DNA of 64,000 bases, from positions 246,349,482-246,413,481 of the forward strand of contig CAKMRJ010005523.1 of assembly GCA_928212115.1 (NCBI GenBank). The letters are read 5' to 3'. The notes under the pieces are model-generated. The model did not search any database and was not told the origin of the DNA. It was given only the letters and a program-made list of their open reading frames with translations. Positions 33,659 through 46,681 of the stretch are shown here, piece by piece. Source of the DNA: Lactuca virosa (Eukaryota; Streptophyta; Magnoliopsida; Asterales; Asteraceae). Numbering within the stretch: position 1 is the first letter of the stretch; each line of letters opens with the position of its first letter. The position numbers and the translations under genes are program-made.

Positions 33659-34413
33659 TAGGGGTAAGCAAAAACCGAACCAACTAAAAATAAACCGACA
33701 AAACTGCAACCAACAAACCGAAACCGATGCAAAAACCAATGGTGCGGATTTCATTTTTGCAAAAACCGAAGGTCTGCGAGTCGGTGCGGTTTTTACCAAG
33801 AAACCAGTCCATCAAAACCGAACCGCACCGAAGATTTATAAAATAATAAATCACTATTTTATATTTATATTCTATAATATATACATATTTTTTAAAATAC
33901 TAAGAAATATTAATACATATTATATTTGGACTTTAGACTTTGATAGTTGGTTTTAGATATTTAATCGGAATTCCAAATCATTTTCCAAACTTATTTTTTA
34001 TTTTGTTTTTATTTTTGTAGTTAAAACCACAACAGAGTGAGTCACTAATTAAGTATATGTTATAAGGTTATAACAAGTACACCAAAATTCAAAAAAAAAA
34101 TCTTAGTCAACCGTTGTATGTAAAGTTACTTAGAACTTTTGATTTATATAATTTATTTTGTACTGAAAAAAAAATTGCACCGCACAAGCTTACATGCACA
34201 TTGTTATCGTGTTTTTTTTTAAATACTCCAAAAAACATCAAAGATCACACCAAATTTTAGAATCGGTTTAAAACCGAAACCGCACCGATACAAACCGAAA
34301 CCGCAAAACCGAACCATTGGAAAACCGCACCCAACGGTTTTAAGAATACAAAAAACCGCACCTTGCGATTTGCGGTTTGGTTTGGCCTTAAAACCGCACC
34401 ATGCTCACCCATA
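33659..34413. mobile_element. hAT-type non-autonomous DNA transposon 2 (755 bp)
   Basis: Identical 8-bp duplications ATATGATT at 33651-33658 and 34414-34421. The ends are TAGGGGTAAGCA and, reversed, TATGGGTGAGCA (10 of 12). Arms at 33665-33835 and 34260-34400 are degenerate AAACCGCACCGAACCG repeats; the middle is AT-rich and non-coding. Confidence 0.85.
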
Positions 34414-34421
34414 ATATGATT

Positions 34422-35591
34422 TAGGGTAGTCTACGTATTTAGTCCTTAACTTTTTTTAATGTGTATGCCCCATGGCTTTAAAAATATTATTTTACCCTCC
34501 TCTACCCCATCACTTTTGTGGCCGGAAAAAAACGCACTCAATCATCATTGATAATTATTTTCACTTTTGGCCTCCCCCACACACTTCATTTTGATGTCTA
34601 CAACGTTACTGTCATCTTGATTCTTATATGTATTTTGGATTTCCAGACATCAAAGGAAATTTTCACAAATAATCACTTACCATATAATTGTGGCAACCAT
34701 TAAACCTCCTACCCACATTCTCTTTCGTCTAGCTTATTCGTGTTTCAATTGCTCCGTACAAAAATATAATCCTTGTGCGTTAAAGGAGGATCAAGTCCCT
34801 TGATTCGAGTTTCTGGGAGAACCAAGATGAGATTAATGTTCTTGAAATCAATTGAATCAATTAAAACACAAAAAAAGTTATAGGAGGATCGAGTCCCATG
34901 ATTTGAGATTTAGGGCACAGGGGCCATGTTTTTGCATGAAGCAATTGAAAACATGGAAAGTTAGACCAAAGAGAATGTTGGTAGGATGCTCGATGATTTA
35001 ACGTCATGATTTTCACCATAATTTTTTTTCTTTTATTTAAAACACTTTTTTAACAGAATATGTTAACGGAAGACTTAGTTATATATTTTAAAACATTTCC
35101 AAATCAATATGTTACTTGAAAATCATAATCATAATTTCAAACCATTTAAAACATAAAAAAAAGTAAATGTTCAAAATGGTAAAGCATCAAACATGTCCAA
35201 AGTGGTAACTTTCTCTCACCAAGAAAATCTCTCAAGCCGCCTGCACCAACCAAGAGGCACAAATGAGAAGAAGCAAGTGTCAACCCCTGCTGTGTGAGTT
35301 CATAAATGCCGCACACAATACATACAAACCTCAGATAGGTCAATCATTCATACTACGATGAAGCATAAAAATGATAACAACCACCACTTAGATTGGAGGG
35401 TGTACTCACACCTCACCACTCACTTTTTCTATGCTACTTCAGCTTTCCACTCACTCACCATTCACTCACTAAAAGCTAGGAAATAGTCATCTTTCACTTC
35501 CTCTCATTTTTTGTGTTTTTTGAAAAATATTTTATACCAATATTAAATTTGTAGGGAATTAAAAACTATAAATTTTAATATATTTTTTATA

Positions 35592-35594
<3 letters not shown>
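34422..35594. other. Intergenic DNA
   Basis: No recognisable gene or element. A GA-rich stretch with CACTCAC words lies at 35390-35480. The short open frames have no coding signature. Confidence 0.45.

Positions 35595-35661
<67 letters not shown>
35595..35661. repeat. (AT)n microsatellite
   Basis: Uninterrupted TA run. Confidence 0.95.
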
Positions 35662-35666
<5 letters not shown>

Positions 35667-35849
35667 GTTAAAAACAATAAATAAATACCAAAAATAAAGA
35701 TGGTCATTCACATTAGGAGAGAGAGGGCGGGGTACCCTCCTTTTACCCTTTTCCCGCACCGCCTAAACCGTACCCAGGGTGTGATGTTCCAGGGTATGGT
35801 TGCCATTTCCCCTTACCTTTCCCACTTCACTCCTTCTAGCCTTAGCAAA

Positions 35850-36075
35850 CAATTATATATCATAATCATTCAGCTACAATACAACCACATAACTTTTATG
35901 ATCAACCACATATCATATAAGCAACCGCATAACATATAAACAATCACATTTCATATATAACCAACATCTTATTACATATAATTCAACCTTTTAATATATA
36001 CTCAACCTTCACTACATAATCAACCTTTTAATATATAATCAAACTTTTAATATATAATCAACCTTTCATTATATA
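35850..36075. repeat. Degenerate minisatellite, unit about 20-23 bp
   Basis: Variants of AACCACATAACATATAA change gradually into TCAACCTTTTAATATATAA, about ten units in all. From 36076 to the edge of element H (36278) the DNA is GC-richer and unassigned; it may be part of an old LTR continuing at 62141. Confidence 0.65.
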
Positions 36076-36278
36076 TTCAAAGACTGCACTTTCGCCACTT
36101 CGAATTTACGAAATACAAGTACATCGCAGTGTCGTTCAAGAATCGGTACGAGTCGTGCCAGTTTTACCGTAAATCCCACATGTTTCTTTATCTTGCCACG
36201 AACGTGGACCTACGTCACTCCACTCCACGAACACCAAAGTGCTTGTGAACCATTTGTCACACGACCATCTAGAATGAC

Positions 36279-37829
36279 TGTTAAAACGTTGTCGCGGGCG
36301 TCTTAAGCAAATAAAATTTCACTGTCCGCGTACATTAAAGGATAACACAGGGAAGCAGGGTCGAATCCTCAGGGACACAGCCGGATGGCCAATGCCTCTT
36401 TGCGTAAGGCACATACTAGTCAAAAACAAAAAAATATAAAAAGGGGGTGTTTATTATTAATTAAACTAAAAATTGTAGTGAAATAAACTAAATGAAATTC
36501 TATAATAAAAAGTGAATTCAGTTCTACTACGACTTTCCTAATCATGCAATCAATACAAACCTGGTTATTCAAAGTGTGTTCTATCTAAGTTGGTACTGAA
36601 AACTACTAATAAGCTCTAGTAAGTTCTCTTTTACCTAGTTAATTAACCAAAACAAGCTCTTTAGTTAATCCTAACTTTTCACTTATCTAATTAAACAAGC
36701 TCTTAATTAAATTCAGAAAAACTGCATTAAGATCTGTGTAAAATTCTCAGAAATATTCAATACTTCTTACAAGCTCGGAAGCATAAATATATGAATTTTC
36801 AGTTTATATCATAATTAAATCCCAACACGGAACCAATCTGATACTTATTACTTATTACTAGTTGATTAGAACAAATACAGATTCCATTAACTGATTAACT
36901 AAAATGATTTAATCCAAAATTAGGTGATCAAGCTAAAAAGAACTAAAATCAAACATTCATTAAGTATCACAAATTAAAAACCAAGTCTAATGATTGATTA
37001 CATAAAAAGTATTTGATCTATGCGGAACTGAAATCTAGGGTTTAGTCAGACATTGCTAAAATCCAATCAAAAGTAATGAAAAAAATATATTAAACTACTA
37101 ATTCTTACTAAACTGAATGATTGAGATGATCCACAACTTTCAGATCTTCAGAAAGTGATGAAAAAAAATGTAAAAAATCGCCTTCAAAAGTCGTTTTCGT
37201 TGTCTGGGAACGTCTTTGGTTCAACTGAGACAATATATGGTATTTATATAACATACTTGGCAAGAAATAAGGGTTTTGGTAATAAGCATGGCCCGTGCTA
37301 GGTCATCGCAAATTGAGAATCCGGCAAAATCAGAAAAAATAAAAAAACAGGACTTCGATGGGGAAGCACGACCTGTGCTTGGGCTTCATAGATTAAAATA
37401 TCCAAAATAATGGCACTGATTGGGATCAGGAGGTAGGCATGGCCCGTGCTTGGGAGGCACGGTCTGTGCTTCAGGACTGAAGTTTTAAAAGGGCTAAAAA
37501 AATAATAAATCTTGCGGTTAAGTTTTGTAAGTGAAGAACGACCCGCGTTTGGTGAGACCTAGCTCGTATTTGGTCTTTTTTTCTTAGCGTTTTGGCTCCA
37601 AATAAGCTCTAGATATGCTCCAGTTATGCTCCAGATATGCCCCAATTATGCTCCAAATATGCTCCATTTCAAATTACCTAAAATAGACACCAAAACATGA
37701 GCAGTACGAGAATTCTTACGAAATACATGAGCCAAACAGTATTTAACTAATGCACGTGAAAAAGCATAAAATATGATGCAAAATGCTAATAAAAACTGTT
37801 CTAAAAGATGCATAACATGTCATCTATCA
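36279..37829 (-). repeat. 3' LTR of element H
   Basis: As written TGTTAAAACG...TCTATCA, 1551 bp. In the minus sense it has a cluster of GCACG-NNN-CGTGC-type dyads (37560-37285) followed closely by TATATAAATA (37250-37241). The polypurine tract GCTTTGGGAGATT lies next to it at 37830-37842. Confidence 0.9.
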
Positions 37830-38693
37830 AATCTCCCAAAGCTTAAACTTTACTTGCCCAAAAGTAATAGAAAGATTAAACATTGTAAACAAAATGGAAA
37901 GATTTAAACGACATAAAAATGAACTTAGAATAAAAACTACAATAAAATAAAAGAGACTAAAAACTTTAACTTCAATAAATAAAACACTAGATTTATATCA
38001 TAATTTTCAATTCACCAAAACCTTGCCCACAAATATCACACAAAATAACCTAGTTTTAGTTCACCAATTATGTCTCACCTCAATGCATATATTTGTGCCT
38101 AAAATCCTAATTACTTTCGAAGTCCTAAATACTCACATTCTTCATAAACGTTCCCCGCTTATTTTAAACAACATTCCTGCATCCCTCTGAATACATCCTT
38201 ATAAAATTTTCTTGACCTCAAGGTATTTATGTTAAATTTCCAAGCATACATACGATAAAATAACCTAGAAAGAAAAAAAAATTACAACTTGACTAACTAA
38301 GCTTTTGGCTTTTGGAATTTTTTTCCTTATTTCTTCATTTTCTCATAATATTCGCACTTTGCAAGCTCTTTATTCTTTCAACAACTTTATTCTTTTTCTT
38401 TTTTCAACTTTTTTTCTGAACTAAAACCTAAAAGAAAAACATATGCTTAAGCAAAGGAACTTAACCTCAACCCTTAATTGTTAAGGTATTAACCTAGTGT
38501 GTAATGACTACATAAACTTTCATGTATACATTTCAGTACACAATACAAAACATATTATGTCCCTCAAACTATACAAGTTCGTGTTTTTATCTCATGATTT
38601 CACTAGAACTAGGAAGCCACAAATATATTATAACATATTGGTTCAACTAAATCTTAGAATTCTCATCAAATTATCTCATATTCGGATCTAATG

Positions 38694-38756
<63 letters not shown>

Positions 38757-39604
38757 GAAAATAAAGCAAAAAACTAAAAATAAAATATTTTTGGGGTTTT
38801 TTTATATAATGCAGAAAAATAAAGATATAAACATAATTTTTTTTGACTTTTCTCATATTTAATGCAATTGCAATGCATAAAATAAAATTTAAAAAAAATT
38901 AACCGAAAAACTGAAAAAAATTAAAATTTTTACCAAAAATATGCAAATTTTCACACTAACCCCTTCCCACGCTTAAAATGATGTATTGTCCCCAATGCTC
39001 AAAGATGAATGAACAACTCAATAAAACATATAAAAACAAAAGGTTGCCGCTAGGAAAGAATGTACCTGATATGTTTGCAGAAAATTCTGATTTTGATGAA
39101 GATGTTGGCGAAAAAACTCTGATTTTCAACAACTTAGAAGATCATTTGGTTTGCCCAAGCTTACTTGAAACTGTAAGCACTCTTTATTGAATGCAGAGAA
39201 ATATACTACGCATCGGGTTGCCTCCCAGAAAGTTGCCCGTTTTTTTAACGTCGTTGGTTCGACTTTGTCCAACCAGATTTTAATAGGTGAATATGGGGCT
39301 CTTCTTTAGCTCAACTCTTTTCTTTCGCACTCCAAATCCCTTCAGATATGGAAAAGATTGCAGATCTGGTACATGCACACAAGGCTAAAAAAAATTTAGA
39401 TTTTTATCAGATGAAACTTTCTTCTTCAGTCTTTTGATTCTCTTTCTTTTTCTGATCTTCCTCTTTCCAGCAACCTCCTCTTCTTTTTCCCCAATCTTTT
39501 TCCTTTTCATCTTTTTTTCCCGATTTTTCTCAGCACAAATCATCTTCTCCTCCTCCCAAGATTAGTTTTTTCTATCAACTTCTTTGATGCACTAAAACTG
39601 AAAT
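37830..39604 (-). other. Non-coding internal DNA of element H
   Basis: It lies after protease in the minus sense, where RT and integrase would be expected, but no domain is readable. It has a (AT)n run at 38696-38751 and, at 39205-39240, the GGGTTGCCTCCCAGAAAG block that I recall as frequent in plant Athila-type elements. Confidence 0.6.
38696..38751. repeat. (AT)n microsatellite inside element H
   Basis: Uninterrupted AT run. Confidence 0.95.
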
Positions 39605-40166
39605 TCATATATGAAAACATTTCTTGCACAAAATCATCAGAAAAATCACAGTAGTCCTCGGATAAAGGACTGTTGGTACCCAAAAAATTAAGAGAAGAAT
39701 TACCATTTGAATTTCTTCTTCATTTATTTTGAAATTAACCACATCACCATCAAATTCCATAGAAATTGTACCAACAAAAACATCTATTTTAGTTTTAGCA
39801 GTTTTCATAAAAGGTCTTCATAAATTAATTGAGTTTTTTTCTGATATGTCCAAATCACCCATGTCCGGAATGTAAAAATCAACGGGAAAAATAAGTTCAT
39901 TCACTTGGACAAGAACATCATCCAATACACCTTTGGGGTGTACTATCGAGTGATCAACCAACTGAATGATTGTCTTGGTTTTTTTTAAATCTTATGTTTA
40001 ATTTTTCAAAAACATATAAAGGGGGGAAATTGACTGAAGCACCTAAGTCAAGCATGCATTTTGAAAAATTTAGGCTTCCTAATTTACAAGGAATCGAGAA
40101 AATTTTTGGATCCTTTTCACTTTTGGGGTAAGCCTTTTTGCAAAATAGCAGAAATATTTTTGCCAA
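39605..40166 (-). pseudogene. Athila-type protease remnant (element H)
   Basis: The frame 40166-39954 reads FSIPCKLGSLNFSKCMLDLGA then SVNFPP; DLGAS is the retropepsin active site, with its Asp kept. After a break, 39808-39605 has KTAKTKIDVFVGTISMEFDG, the usual downstream part of this protease. Stops separate the pieces. In an active element it would cut the gag polyprotein. Confidence 0.75.
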
Positions 40167-40201
40167 CTTTTATGGTTTCATTAGTTTTCAGTTTTTTATT
40201 T

Positions 40202-41085
40202 TTAAACACATAATTCTTTTAAAAACTTAGCATAACAAGGTATTTCCTTAATAATATCTAGTAAAGGAAAATTTACCTCCGCCTTACGAAAGGTGTCCAC
40301 GATTTCCTCGTCCTCTCGCTCGCGCTTCGTGCTCTTCAGTCGCAATGGGAATGGTGGGATTGGCTTGTACTCTTTCAGAATTGGTTTTGATGGCTTGGGA
40401 GTTTCATTCTCTTCATCTCCTTCAACTTCTTTTTTCAACAAAAATATCTTTAGTTCTTTTTTCAGCCTCCTTTTCTAGTTGAGATTTGCTTGGGCCTTCA
40501 TAACTCTTCTCACTTCTCAAGGTAATCGCACTCACATTATGCTTTGGATTGTTTTCAGTTTGCCCCGATAATTTTCCTTGATACTTCAGCCGACCCACGA
40601 AAGTGGCAAGTTGAAACATCTACTGCTCTAGATTTTTTATACTTGCTCGAGTTTCATTTTGGAACGTGTGAGTGCTGGTGGCCAAACTTTTTACTATGTC
40701 TTCCAATACCACACTCGAGCTGCCATATTGCTGATTTAAATGTTGATTTTGAATCTATTGATGTTGCAGATTCTGATAAGTTGGCTGCTGAAGTTGATTT
40801 TGCTGAAAATTCGACTATTAAAAACCCAACGGATGTTGAAATTGATGTCTTTACTGATAATTACCATTCTGATAAAAATTTGAAGACTGATTAAAAAAAA
40901 ATTTGTTGTTGGTATCCTCCGCCAGCTTTCACTGGAGCCACATCATCTTCCAGTAGTGGACACATGTTAGTGGGATGTTCAGTTTTTAAACAGATACCAC
41001 ATTATTTTTTCGCAGATCCAACTCCTTTTTCTTTTGGCAGCAACAACACCGCTTTCGTCAGTTCAGAAATTTGGGCTTCCTGATC
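40202..41085 (-). pseudogene. Athila-type gag C-terminus and linker (element H)
   Basis: From high to low coordinates: a zinc knuckle CGICLKTEHPTNMC (about 40960-41005), a linker with NPKHNVSAITLRS (40560-40510), then TFRKAEVNFPLLDIIKEIP and CYAKFLKELC (40295-40205), all characteristic of Athila gag-protease polyproteins. It is broken into several frames. Element I interrupts gag at 41085/59446. Confidence 0.75.
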
Positions 41086-43317
41086 TATCACACCTCCAAA
41101 CCATAACGGCAGAAACGTCTGGGGGCGGATGACTTCATAAACAGTATCATAACAATTGAATAATAGCAATCAAATCATCACAACCATTACATTGAATATT
41201 TAATAAGTTTACATTGTACTCAAAAACATTGTTTACATGTTATCAAATGTGTATGACAAAAGTAAATAACAAGATGCGACGACGTCCCATCCACCAAAAA
41301 CTCCTGTGGTTACCTGTTTACTGATTTCCTGAGAATACAAGTGATTTTGAAAAAGTGTTAACAATTAAGTTGGTGAGTTCATAAGCGTTTTGTATGAGAA
41401 AAGTTTGTAACTGTTTCTTGTAAAATGATAGTGTATACTTCCAGAAAATCCAATATTTTCTCTATAAATGAGTTGTAGTCTTAAATGTTCCAAGACCGAA
41501 ATGTACGAGTATCTTCCATACTTAAGATAATAATATGTAGTTTTATTCGTATATAAAACCATTTGAATGCATGTTTTCGTAAATATAAACTGTAATATAC
41601 TAGAAAAACTGTGTAATGTGGTTTTATCTAAAAAAACCATTAGTAGATATGTTGACCCGTAAATCAAATGTTTTTTCGATACTCCATGTGAGTTATTATA
41701 ACCATACTAATGCGATTGGTTACCTGAACGGCGCGCTTTGGACGTCGGAACTGTTTACGCCATTTGTCACCCCAGCACTGTCGGTCTAACTGTAACTAAC
41801 AGTTTAGGTGCGGGGTTGTCAATGTCGTATAGATCTATACACAAGTGTCACGCTCTCCCTACAAGAGACTCTGGTTATAATGCGGGTCTTAGTATGTGTA
41901 CTCTGGTGGGTACGGTGAAGCCTAACTGTCTCACAACCTAGTATCAATCGATTTATGATAACCAAAAACTCCTTTTTCTTGTAAGTGAAATAATTATACC
42001 TTTAAATAATTATATGTTTTCCCGAATGATAGTAAAATGTTTGTGACTCCCAAACTATACCAATTATAGTTTAACCTGTTTGTTGTTGAAACTATTTATA
42101 TAATCCTTTATAAAAATAGTTTAGTTATTATCTTGTATCCAAAATATATAGTTAACATAATGTTTTTGGGTTGTAACCCACCAAAGTGGTAAAGGACTAC
42201 AAAGTACCCCTTTTTGTTAGAAAACTATCTTTTAGTAAAAAGTTTCCAAAATCATGTAGTTTTACAAACCATAATTTTTATTATGATCTTTATAACATAG
42301 AATATGTTTTGTTCTTGTAGTTTTTCATTTCAAAATAGATATATCACAAAGGCTAGTGATAATGATACTTTTGCATACAATGGCTTATATCTCAATATGA
42401 AGATAAAACATGCAAGTATTTGTATAATAAACCAAATTTTGACTTGTATTCCCCCCCCCCCCCTAAAACATGAAAATCTCGAAAAAGTAGGGTTATGAAC
42501 TCACCTTGAGTGGTTTTGTGGGTTGTTTCAGGAGACGGTGAAGATTCCAAGCTTAATCACTTGAATGAGATTGTTGAACTTCCTTGGAAAGAATATTATC
42601 CTAAGAGTTTTTTATCACATAAAAATATGTGTAAATAATATGAAACTAGTATGAAAGTGTAATAAAACACTAGATCAACAAAAAGGGCTTACCAAAATAC
42701 TAAGAAAAGCTTGGGGATTTTTGGACTTGGGGGCTTGGAATTGATCTTTATTGAGAGAATAATGAAGTAACAGGAGGTGGAATGGAAAATAGTGGGGGTT
42801 GTGGGAAAGATCTCATCTATAATAAGGTGGCAAATGATGGGATCTTTACTTGACGATAAGGTGCCAAATGATGGGATGTTTACTTGGAAATCTGTTGGGT
42901 ATTATATTTATTTGTTGGAGTGGATACTACCGAGTTTTGCATGGGAAATGGGTGAGGCATCTAATCATAAATTCAACCTTCTTACCTTTAATTTATTTTG
43001 ACCGAAAACCCCTTAAAGCTCATTAGTATGACCAAAATCACATGTGATTTCGGTCCTAGGCATGGTTTGACCAAGTGATTTTGGTCCTAGTGGTCTTGGC
43101 TTGGAGATTTCGGCCTGGGTGTGTGTTCTAGGCTTGATATCGATCTTGTAGTCCCCACTAGGAGGTGATTTCGTCCCTAGGCAACCAAAATCACTAGGGT
43201 TGTGGGGTCCTAGGCCAATAACTATAAAACACAGTTTTAATTTCATGATTTATGTTCCACCTATTTGGCCTTGATTGACCTTTAAGTGTTTACTACAAAC
43301 ATGATATTTTTAAAGTA

Positions 43318-43370
<53 letters not shown>

Positions 43371-43490
43371 TTATACAAACAATGCCCTTTTGGTTTTCAA
43401 AGTTTTATTACAACAAGGTTACATTGTGGTTGTAATTATACATAGATTCATTTTGAACTTTGCTTAACACGAAATTTGCCAGTTGTCACA
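41086..43490 (-). repeat. 3' LTR of element I
   Basis: As written it runs from TATCACACCTCC (the first TG mutated to TA) to AGTTGTCACA, 2405 bp. It carries TGATTTCGG motifs (43030-43195), with ATTATATTTATTT (42901-42913) as candidate TATA region in the minus sense. An (AT)n run at 43321-43369 is much longer than in the other LTR and explains most of the length difference. Confidence 0.9.
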
Positions 43491-43505
43491 TCATCCCCCC
43501 CGTTA
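43491..43505 (-). other. Polypurine tract of element I
   Basis: On the minus strand TAACGGGGGGGATGA, directly next to the 3' LTR; it primes plus-strand DNA synthesis. Confidence 0.8.
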
Positions 43506-43551
43506 GAGGGAATTTCGTCACGAAATTAGCATCTTGGACGGGTGCTGGAAA

Positions 43552-44158
43552 TTAGCGGAAAAGTTGTGGGTATTTCTGTTTCATCTGATCTTCCTGCTCC
43601 CAAGTGAATTTGGGTCCTCGCTTGGCGTTCCAGCAGACATTCACTATCGGTATACGGCTCTGTTTCGTTCTCTTGATCTCCCTGTCCATGATTTCAACGG
43701 GTTCCTCTATGAAGTGTAGACTCTCGTTTATCTCGATCTCGTCGAGTGGGACTACGAGAGTTTCATCGGACAGACACTTCTTCAGGTTGACACGTGGAAG
43801 ATGGGATGTATGTTACTAAGTTCTTGTGGTAGTCGGAGCTTGTAAGCTACCGGGCCGATTCTAGCAAAGATTTTGAATGGCCCGATGTACCTTGGATTTA
43901 GCTTCCCACGTTTGCCAAAATGTATTATTCCCTTCCAGGGTGAGACTTTTAACAGAACGCGGTTACCAACCTGGAATTCCAACGGCTTTCGTCGCTTATC
44001 AGCATAGCTCTTTCGCATGCTTTTAGTCGTTCACAGATCTGGATGATCTTTTCCGTAGTTTCTCGTATGATCTTCGGGCCAGTGAGAGCGCTATCAGGCA
44101 CTTGCCTCTTTGTTATTTGTGTGTCACCCACTTCAGACAACACAGAGGGGATCTGCAC
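43552..44158 (-). pseudogene. Integrase C-terminus and chromodomain (element I)
   Basis: The frames 44158-43949 and 44018-43782 continue integrase (GDTQITKRQVPD, then KSYADKRRKPLEF and VGNRVLLKVSPWKG). After a one-base loss near 43792 the frame continues with VPLDEIEINESLHFIEEPVE, RIPIVNVCWN and FTWEQED to a stop at 43552. The latter is a Tekay-type chromodomain, thought to guide integration to marked chromatin. At least two frameshifts (about 44150 and 44010) also separate it from the integrase core. Confidence 0.85.
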
Positions 44159-44961
44159 TTACGTACGTAGAGGGCTTCGAATGGTGCGACTTTGATGCTA
44201 GTGTGATAGTTGTTATTGTAGGAGAATTCGACGAGTGGTAAGTGGGTATCCCAGTCTCTACCAAAGTCTATTGCACAAGATCTTAACATGTCTTCTAGCA
44301 TCTGTATGGTCCTTTCAGTTTGACCGTCTGTTCGAGGGAGATATGATGTGCTCATATCGAGTTGGGTTCCCAAGGACTTTTGTAGCGACTGCCAGAACCG
44401 GGAGGTGAATCTACTATCTCTGTCGGAGAAGATAGATATTGGAACCCCATGTAGTCGCACGATTTCTTTAATGTACGTCCTTGTGAGCTTCTCCATCTTG
44501 TTAGTCTTCTTTATTGGTAGGAAGTGTGTGGATTTGGTTAACCTGTCAACGATTACCCAGATGATGTCAAGTCCACCCGTCTTCTTGGGTAACTTGGTTA
44601 TGAAGTCCATGGTTATCCGCTCCCACTTCCACTTAGGTATTTCCGGTTGCTGAAGCAAACCCGATGGCTTCTGATATTCTACCTTGACCTTGGCACAAGT
44701 CAGGCACTTGCCCACATAGCTAGCGATCTTTGCCTTCATGTTTGGCCACCAATAAAGTTGCTTGAGGTCGAGATACATTTTTTCTGAACCGGGATGAATG
44801 GAGTATTTTGTCTTGTGAGCTTCGTTCATGACCACATCTCTATACACGCCGAATCTCGGTGTCCATATTCGACCCATGAAGTAACGAGTTTCGTCATCCC
44901 TGACCTCAAAGTTTTTATCCATTCTCCGCAACGCCTCACCTGCGACGTTCTCGGGTTTCAA
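44113..44961 (-). pseudogene. Gypsy integrase core, open for 282 codons (element I)
   Basis: An HHCC zinc-binding region comes first (EAHKTKYSIHPG, then KCLTCAKVK), followed by the catalytic core: Asp in ITMDFITKLPK, Asp in FSDRDSRFTSRFW and Glu in TDGQTERTIQ, with 35 residues between the last two, the classic DD35E spacing. HPQT reads LPRT. The frame is open from the linker after RNase H to near the end of the core, and then shifts. The core enzyme would insert element DNA; the C-terminal tail is broken off by the shift at about 44150. Confidence 0.9.
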
Positions 44962-44989
44962 GTCTTCTAACTGCGCCTCCTTGATTTGT

Positions 44990-45366
44990 GTGGACAGGTG
45001 TGAATGGATGATAATGGTTAATGACTTTACTCGGCGACCCGAGTATTCTTTCCGACTCAGGGCGTCTGCTACTACGTTGGCCTTGCCTGGATGATAACGA
45101 ATTTCGCATTCGTAGTCATTTAGTAGTTCAACCCATCATCGTTGTCTCATGTTGAGCTCTTTTTGATTGAGAATGTGTTGAAGACTCTTATGATCTGTGA
45201 AGATGGTGCATTTCGTGTTGTACAGATAATGCCTCCAGATCTTCAGGGCAAACACCACTGCTCCTAGTTCAAGATCGTGTGTGGTGTAATTGACCTCATG
45301 CGTCTTGAGTTGTCTTGAGGCATAGGCGATGACCTTTCCTCGTTGCATAAGCACACATCCTAGACC
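44990..45366 (-). pseudogene. RNase H domain remnant (element I)
   Basis: The domain starts at the end of the RT frame with YCYASK, where YCDAS is usual, so the first catalytic Asp is Tyr. A TAG stop at 45367 and a TGA at 45136 interrupt it. Between them ASRQLKTHEVNYTTHDLELG and CTIFTDHKSLQHI are intact. Both stops are explained by C-to-T changes (CAG to TAG; CGA to TGA). Confidence 0.85.
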
Positions 45367-46330
45367 CTACTTGGATGCATAACAGTAGACCATAAAGTCT
45401 TCGGTCCCTTCTAGGAGGGACAAGATTGGAGCGCTGAACAGAGCTTGCTTAAGCGTTTGGAAGGCAGTTTCTTGTTTCTTTTCCCAGTTGAAAGTCACTC
45501 CCTTCTGTGTCAAGGTAGTGAGCGACTTTGCGATCTTAGATAAGTTTTGTATAAATCTTCGGTAGTAGCCAGCGAGACCCAAAAACTGGCGGATCTCCAT
45601 CGGTGTTCTTGGGGTTTCCCAGTTTTCATTCACCTTGACTTTGGAAGGGTCCACGTGTATCCCTTCCTCGCTGACTACGTGCCCCAAGAATTCTACTTTT
45701 CGAATCCAGAACTCGCACTTTGAGAACTTTACGTATAGCTTATCTGCCCTTAGTGTCTCCAAGACCTGCCGTAGGTGCAGACTATGTTCCTCCTTGCTTC
45801 GTGAGTAGATCGGTATGTCGTCGATGAATACTATTACGAAATTATCCAGATAAGGTCGGCACACACAGTTCATTAAGTCCATGAACACCGCTGGCGCATT
45901 AGTTAGACCGAAGGGCATCACCACACACTCGTAGTGACCGTAGCGAGTTTTGAATGCCGTCTTTGGAATATCCTCCTCCTGAATCCGCGGTTGATGGTAC
46001 CCTGACCTTAGATCAGTCTTTGAGAAGTAGCTTGATCCTTGCAGTTGATCGAATAAGTCGTCGATTCGAGGTAGGGGATAGCGGTTCTTGATAGTGAGCT
46101 TGTTCAGTTCTCGGTAGTCTATGCACATGCGGAAAGATCCATCCTTCTTTTTCACGAACAAAAACGGTGCTCCCCAAGGTGAGAAGCTCGGTCGGATGAA
46201 TCATTTGCTTATCAGTTCGTTCAATTGGCTGGATAGTTCCTGCATTTCAGCCGGTGCTAAGCGGTAGGGGATTTGGCTACGAGAGTGGCTCCAGGAATTA
46301 AGTCGATTATGAATTCGACTTGGCATACAG
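45367..46330 (-). pseudogene. Gypsy reverse transcriptase (element I)
   Basis: The main open frame 46161-45367 begins in FVKKKDGSFRMCIDYRELNK and contains YPLPRIDDLFDQL, MPFGLTNAPAVF and the catalytic VFIDDIPIYS (usual VFIDDILIYS), then KCEFWI...VEFLGHVVSEEGI and FLGLAGYYRRFI. It copies element RNA into DNA. The N-terminal piece (46330-46205), with PAEMQELSSQLNELISK, is separated by a TGA near 46200 where Gly is usual. Catalytic Asp pair intact. Confidence 0.9.
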
Positions 46331-46448
46331 GTGGGATTCCCAGAAGGTCTTCTGGGAATACATCAGGAAAGTTGCAGACCTCGGGAATATCCTTGATGTC
46401 TTTCACTTCTTGTCTCTTATCGACGACATGGGCTAAAAAGGCGTGATA

Positions 46449-46681
46449 TTATTTGCGTAGATATTTTAGGGCTTTGATGCAGGAGATGATTTGTAGGTTT
46501 TTGTTGGGTTTGTCGCCACAAATGACGAGGGTTTCGTTAGTTGGTAGGTTAAGGCGAACGGCCTTTTCGTAACACAGAATATCGACATGGTAAGGACTTA
46601 ACCAATCCATGCCTATGATAACGTCAAATCTACTTATTATGACCGACATCAAATCGATTTGGAACGAATGGTTGTTTAGAG
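46449..46681 (-). pseudogene. Retropepsin C-terminal part (element I)
   Basis: LTLNNHSFQIDLM, then RFDVIIGMDWLSPYHVDILC, the conserved second half of gypsy protease, ending at a TAA at 46449. A frameshift near 46683, beside a duplicated AAAGCACTAA, separates it from gag. The active-site half was not clearly located. Confidence 0.8.
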
